Of a DNA stretch of 64,000 nucleotides, positions 62,898-64,000 are shown piece by piece. Every line of letters starts with the position of its first letter. Positions within the stretch are counted from its first letter, which is position 1. Origin of the DNA: Pseudoalteromonas prydzensis (GTDB lineage Bacteria > Pseudomonadota > Gammaproteobacteria > Enterobacterales > Alteromonadaceae). The notes below the pieces were generated by a model that was not told the origin of the DNA, ran no database searches, and saw only the letters and a program-made list of their open reading frames with translations. The DNA lies in assembly GCF_001661495.1 (NCBI RefSeq), contig NZ_BDDT01000002.1:558001-622000 (forward strand), written 5' to 3'. The position numbers were made by a program, and so were the translations under genes.

Positions 62898-62992
62898 GTG
62901 GATAAATTATGCATTGAAAGCACTATATAGCCTGAATTAACGCGTAGATCATAGTTTAATCAACTTAACACTCATTTCGAGTCACTTCTTAC

Positions 62993-63020
62993 TTGCATTG
63001 TTGCTAAAAACTCGTACAAT
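62993..63020 (+). promoter_or_regulatory. Sigma-70 promoter of the rpsP-rimM-trmD operon
   Basis: TTGCAT and TACAAT are 16 bases apart, 68 bases before the rpsP start. A hairpin in the leader follows. Confidence 0.6.
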
Positions 63021-63027
63021 TCCCCAG

Positions 63028-63044
63028 CTCCCCATACTGGGGAG
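63028..63044 (+). promoter_or_regulatory. Hairpin in the rpsP leader
   Basis: CTCCCCA-TAC-TGGGGAG forms a perfect 7-bp stem just after the predicted transcription start and 43 bases before rpsP. No U run follows, so it is not a terminator. It could stabilise the transcript or be a control site. Confidence 0.4.
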
Positions 63045-63087
63045 TAAATCTTATTAATGAAAACAGTCAATCTATTTAGAGGACGGT

Positions 63088-63336
63088 ATGGTAACTATTC
63101 GTTTGCAACGTGGTGGCGCTAAAAAACGCCCTTTCTATCAAATTGTGGTTGCGGATAGCCGTTTCTCGCGTGACGGTCGCTTCATCGAGAAAGTAGGCTT
63201 TTTTAACCCAATTGCTAGTGGTCAAGAAGAAAAAGTACGTTTAGATTTATCTCGTGTAGAACACTGGGTAGGTCAGGGCGCATCTCTTTCAGATCGCGTA
63301 AGTAAGTTAGTAAAAGACGCTCGTAAAGCGGCTTAA
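63088..63336 (+). CDS. rpsP: 30S ribosomal protein S16
   Basis: S16 is a small basic 30S assembly protein. The 82-residue protein begins [25 protein letters not shown] and contains [11 protein letters not shown], both signatures of S16. It leads the standard rpsP-rimM-trmD(-rplS) operon; rimM follows 17 bases downstream. Confidence 0.98.
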   Translation: MVTIRLQRGGAKKRPFYQIVVADSRFSRDGRFIEKVGFFNPIASGQEEKVRLDLSRVEHWVGQGASLSDRVSKLVKDARKAA

Positions 63337-63353
63337 TAGGCGTAAGTGTAACC

Positions 63354-63890
63354 ATGAGTCAAGAGAACACCTCATCAATAATTGTCGTAGGAAAGCTCGG
63401 TGCCCCGTATGGTATAAAGGGCTGGCTTAAGGTACATTCATTTACTGATGATCCCCAAGGGATCTTCGATTTCAGCCCGTGGTTGATAGGGCAACAAGGT
63501 AAATGGCAGACCTTAGAAGTGGTCGACTGGCGTCGCCACAACAAAGGCTTTATCGCTAAAATTGCGCAAGTAAACGACCGAGACGAAGCAATGGCTTATA
63601 CCCATGCAGAAATTTCTGTGGATGCAGCGCAATTACCAGAACTGCCGCAAGGCGAGTTCTATTGGCGAGATCTCATTGGTATGTCGGTTATAACTGATAA
63701 AGGTTATGACTTAGGCATCGTTGATGACCTGATGGAGACAGGCTCAAATGACGTATTAGTTGTGAAAGCAAATAATAAAGATGCATTTGGCCAAGCAGAG
63801 CGTTTAATTCCATTTTTAACTGATTCAGTTATTAAAGAAGTTAAACACGATGCGAGAGAAATTACCGTAGACTGGGATCCTGGCTTTTAA
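63354..63890 (+). CDS. rimM: Ribosome maturation factor RimM
   Basis: RimM helps 16S rRNA processing at the 30S head and binds S19. The 178-residue protein has the RimM N domain ([24 protein letters not shown]) and a PRC-barrel C domain ([50 protein letters not shown]). It overlaps the trmD start by one base. Confidence 0.97.
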   Translation: MSQENTSSIIVVGKLGAPYGIKGWLKVHSFTDDPQGIFDFSPWLIGQQGKWQTLEVVDWRRHNKGFIAKIAQVNDRDEAMAYTHAEISVDAAQLPELPQGEFYWRDLIGMSVITDKGYDLGIVDDLMETGSNDVLVVKANNKDAFGQAERLIPFLTDSVIKEVKHDAREITVDWDPGF

Positions 63891-64000
63891 TGAGTCAAAC
63901 GAGTTCGTTGTGGGTAGGGGTGATTAGCCTTTTCCCGGACATGTTTGATGCCATTACAACGCAAGGTGTAACTGGTCGCGCAGTAAAAAATGGTTTAATC
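63890..64000 (+). CDS. trmD: tRNA (guanine-N1-)-methyltransferase, 5' part
   Basis: The frame starts ATG at 63890, inside the rimM stop, and is open to the window end (37 residues). It reads [16 protein letters not shown] then GVTGRAV, the TrmD N-terminus. TrmD methylates G37 of tRNAs reading CNN codons using SAM. The rest lies outside the window. Confidence 0.93.
   Translation, partial: MSQTSSLWVGVISLFPDMFDAITTQGVTGRAVKNGLI

Overview
The window reads as chromosomal DNA of a marine gammaproteobacterium of the Alteromonadales, most likely Pseudoalteromonas. This is inferred from low GC, the gene families (TyrR, OmpW, AlgZ/AlgR-like pair, type IV minor pilins, an OlsF-like acyltransferase) and conserved gene orders: ribF-ileS-lspA-fkpB-ispH beside minor pilin genes, bamD | rluD-pgeF-clpB, yfjD-ypjD | ffh, and rpsP-rimM-trmD. 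I see no rRNA, tRNA, CRISPR array, insertion sequence or prophage.

Region 1 (1-15.9 kb, minus strand) is the unusual part. It is one tight run of seven genes with mostly overlapping ends, reading from 15856 down past base 1. In order it encodes a CapA/PgsA-type metallophosphatase-fold lipoprotein, a CHASE2-GAF-PAS membrane protein with no output domain, a 1038-residue membrane protein made of two fused PgsC/CapC units plus a duplicated extracytoplasmic domain, a 756-residue membrane-anchored periplasmic protein, a 256-residue secreted protein with a His/Asp/Glu hydrolase-like pattern, a 1433-residue exported protein ending in a probable outer-membrane beta-barrel, and a cytoplasmic alpha-solenoid cut by the window edge. 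It looks like an envelope-spanning system built on poly-gamma-glutamate (Pgs/Cap) parts, but no PgsB/CapB ligase is present in the window. The 256-residue protein appears homologous to both copies of the duplicated domain in the PgsC fusion, which seem to have lost its polar residues.

Region 2 (16-28.5 kb) is mixed housekeeping and accessory genes: tyrR (divergent from the operon, with a candidate TyrR box), a periplasmic unknown, a thioesterase, ompW with FNR-like boxes, a MATE transporter, dapE, two GNAT acetyltransferases, a two-domain OlsF-like acyltransferase, a GhrA-like reductase, a 43-residue membrane peptide, a 3' remnant of an smr gene, two small membrane proteins, an orphan receiver and rpsT.

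Region 3 (28.7-36.1 kb) holds murJ and the ribF-ileS-lspA-fkpB-ispH run. Region 4 (36.1-48.5 kb) is a type IV pilus accessory locus: an AlgZ/AlgR-like pair, then pilV-pilW-pilX-pilY1, a second pilY1 paralogue after a 515-bp gap, pilE, and two GspH/FimT-type pseudopilins on the opposite strand. Two 12-bp direct repeats resembling AlgR sites lie exactly 20 bp apart between algR and pilV, which links the regulator to the pilin operon.

Region 5 (48.6-64 kb) is core: glnB, bamD, rluD-pgeF-clpB (with a sigma-32-like promoter), a PAS-type chemoreceptor, gshA (TTG start), an SLT-like lipoprotein, yfjD-like and ypjD-like membrane proteins, ffh, and rpsP-rimM-trmD, with trmD cut by the window end. All functional calls are from reading motifs and gene order; no database search was run.
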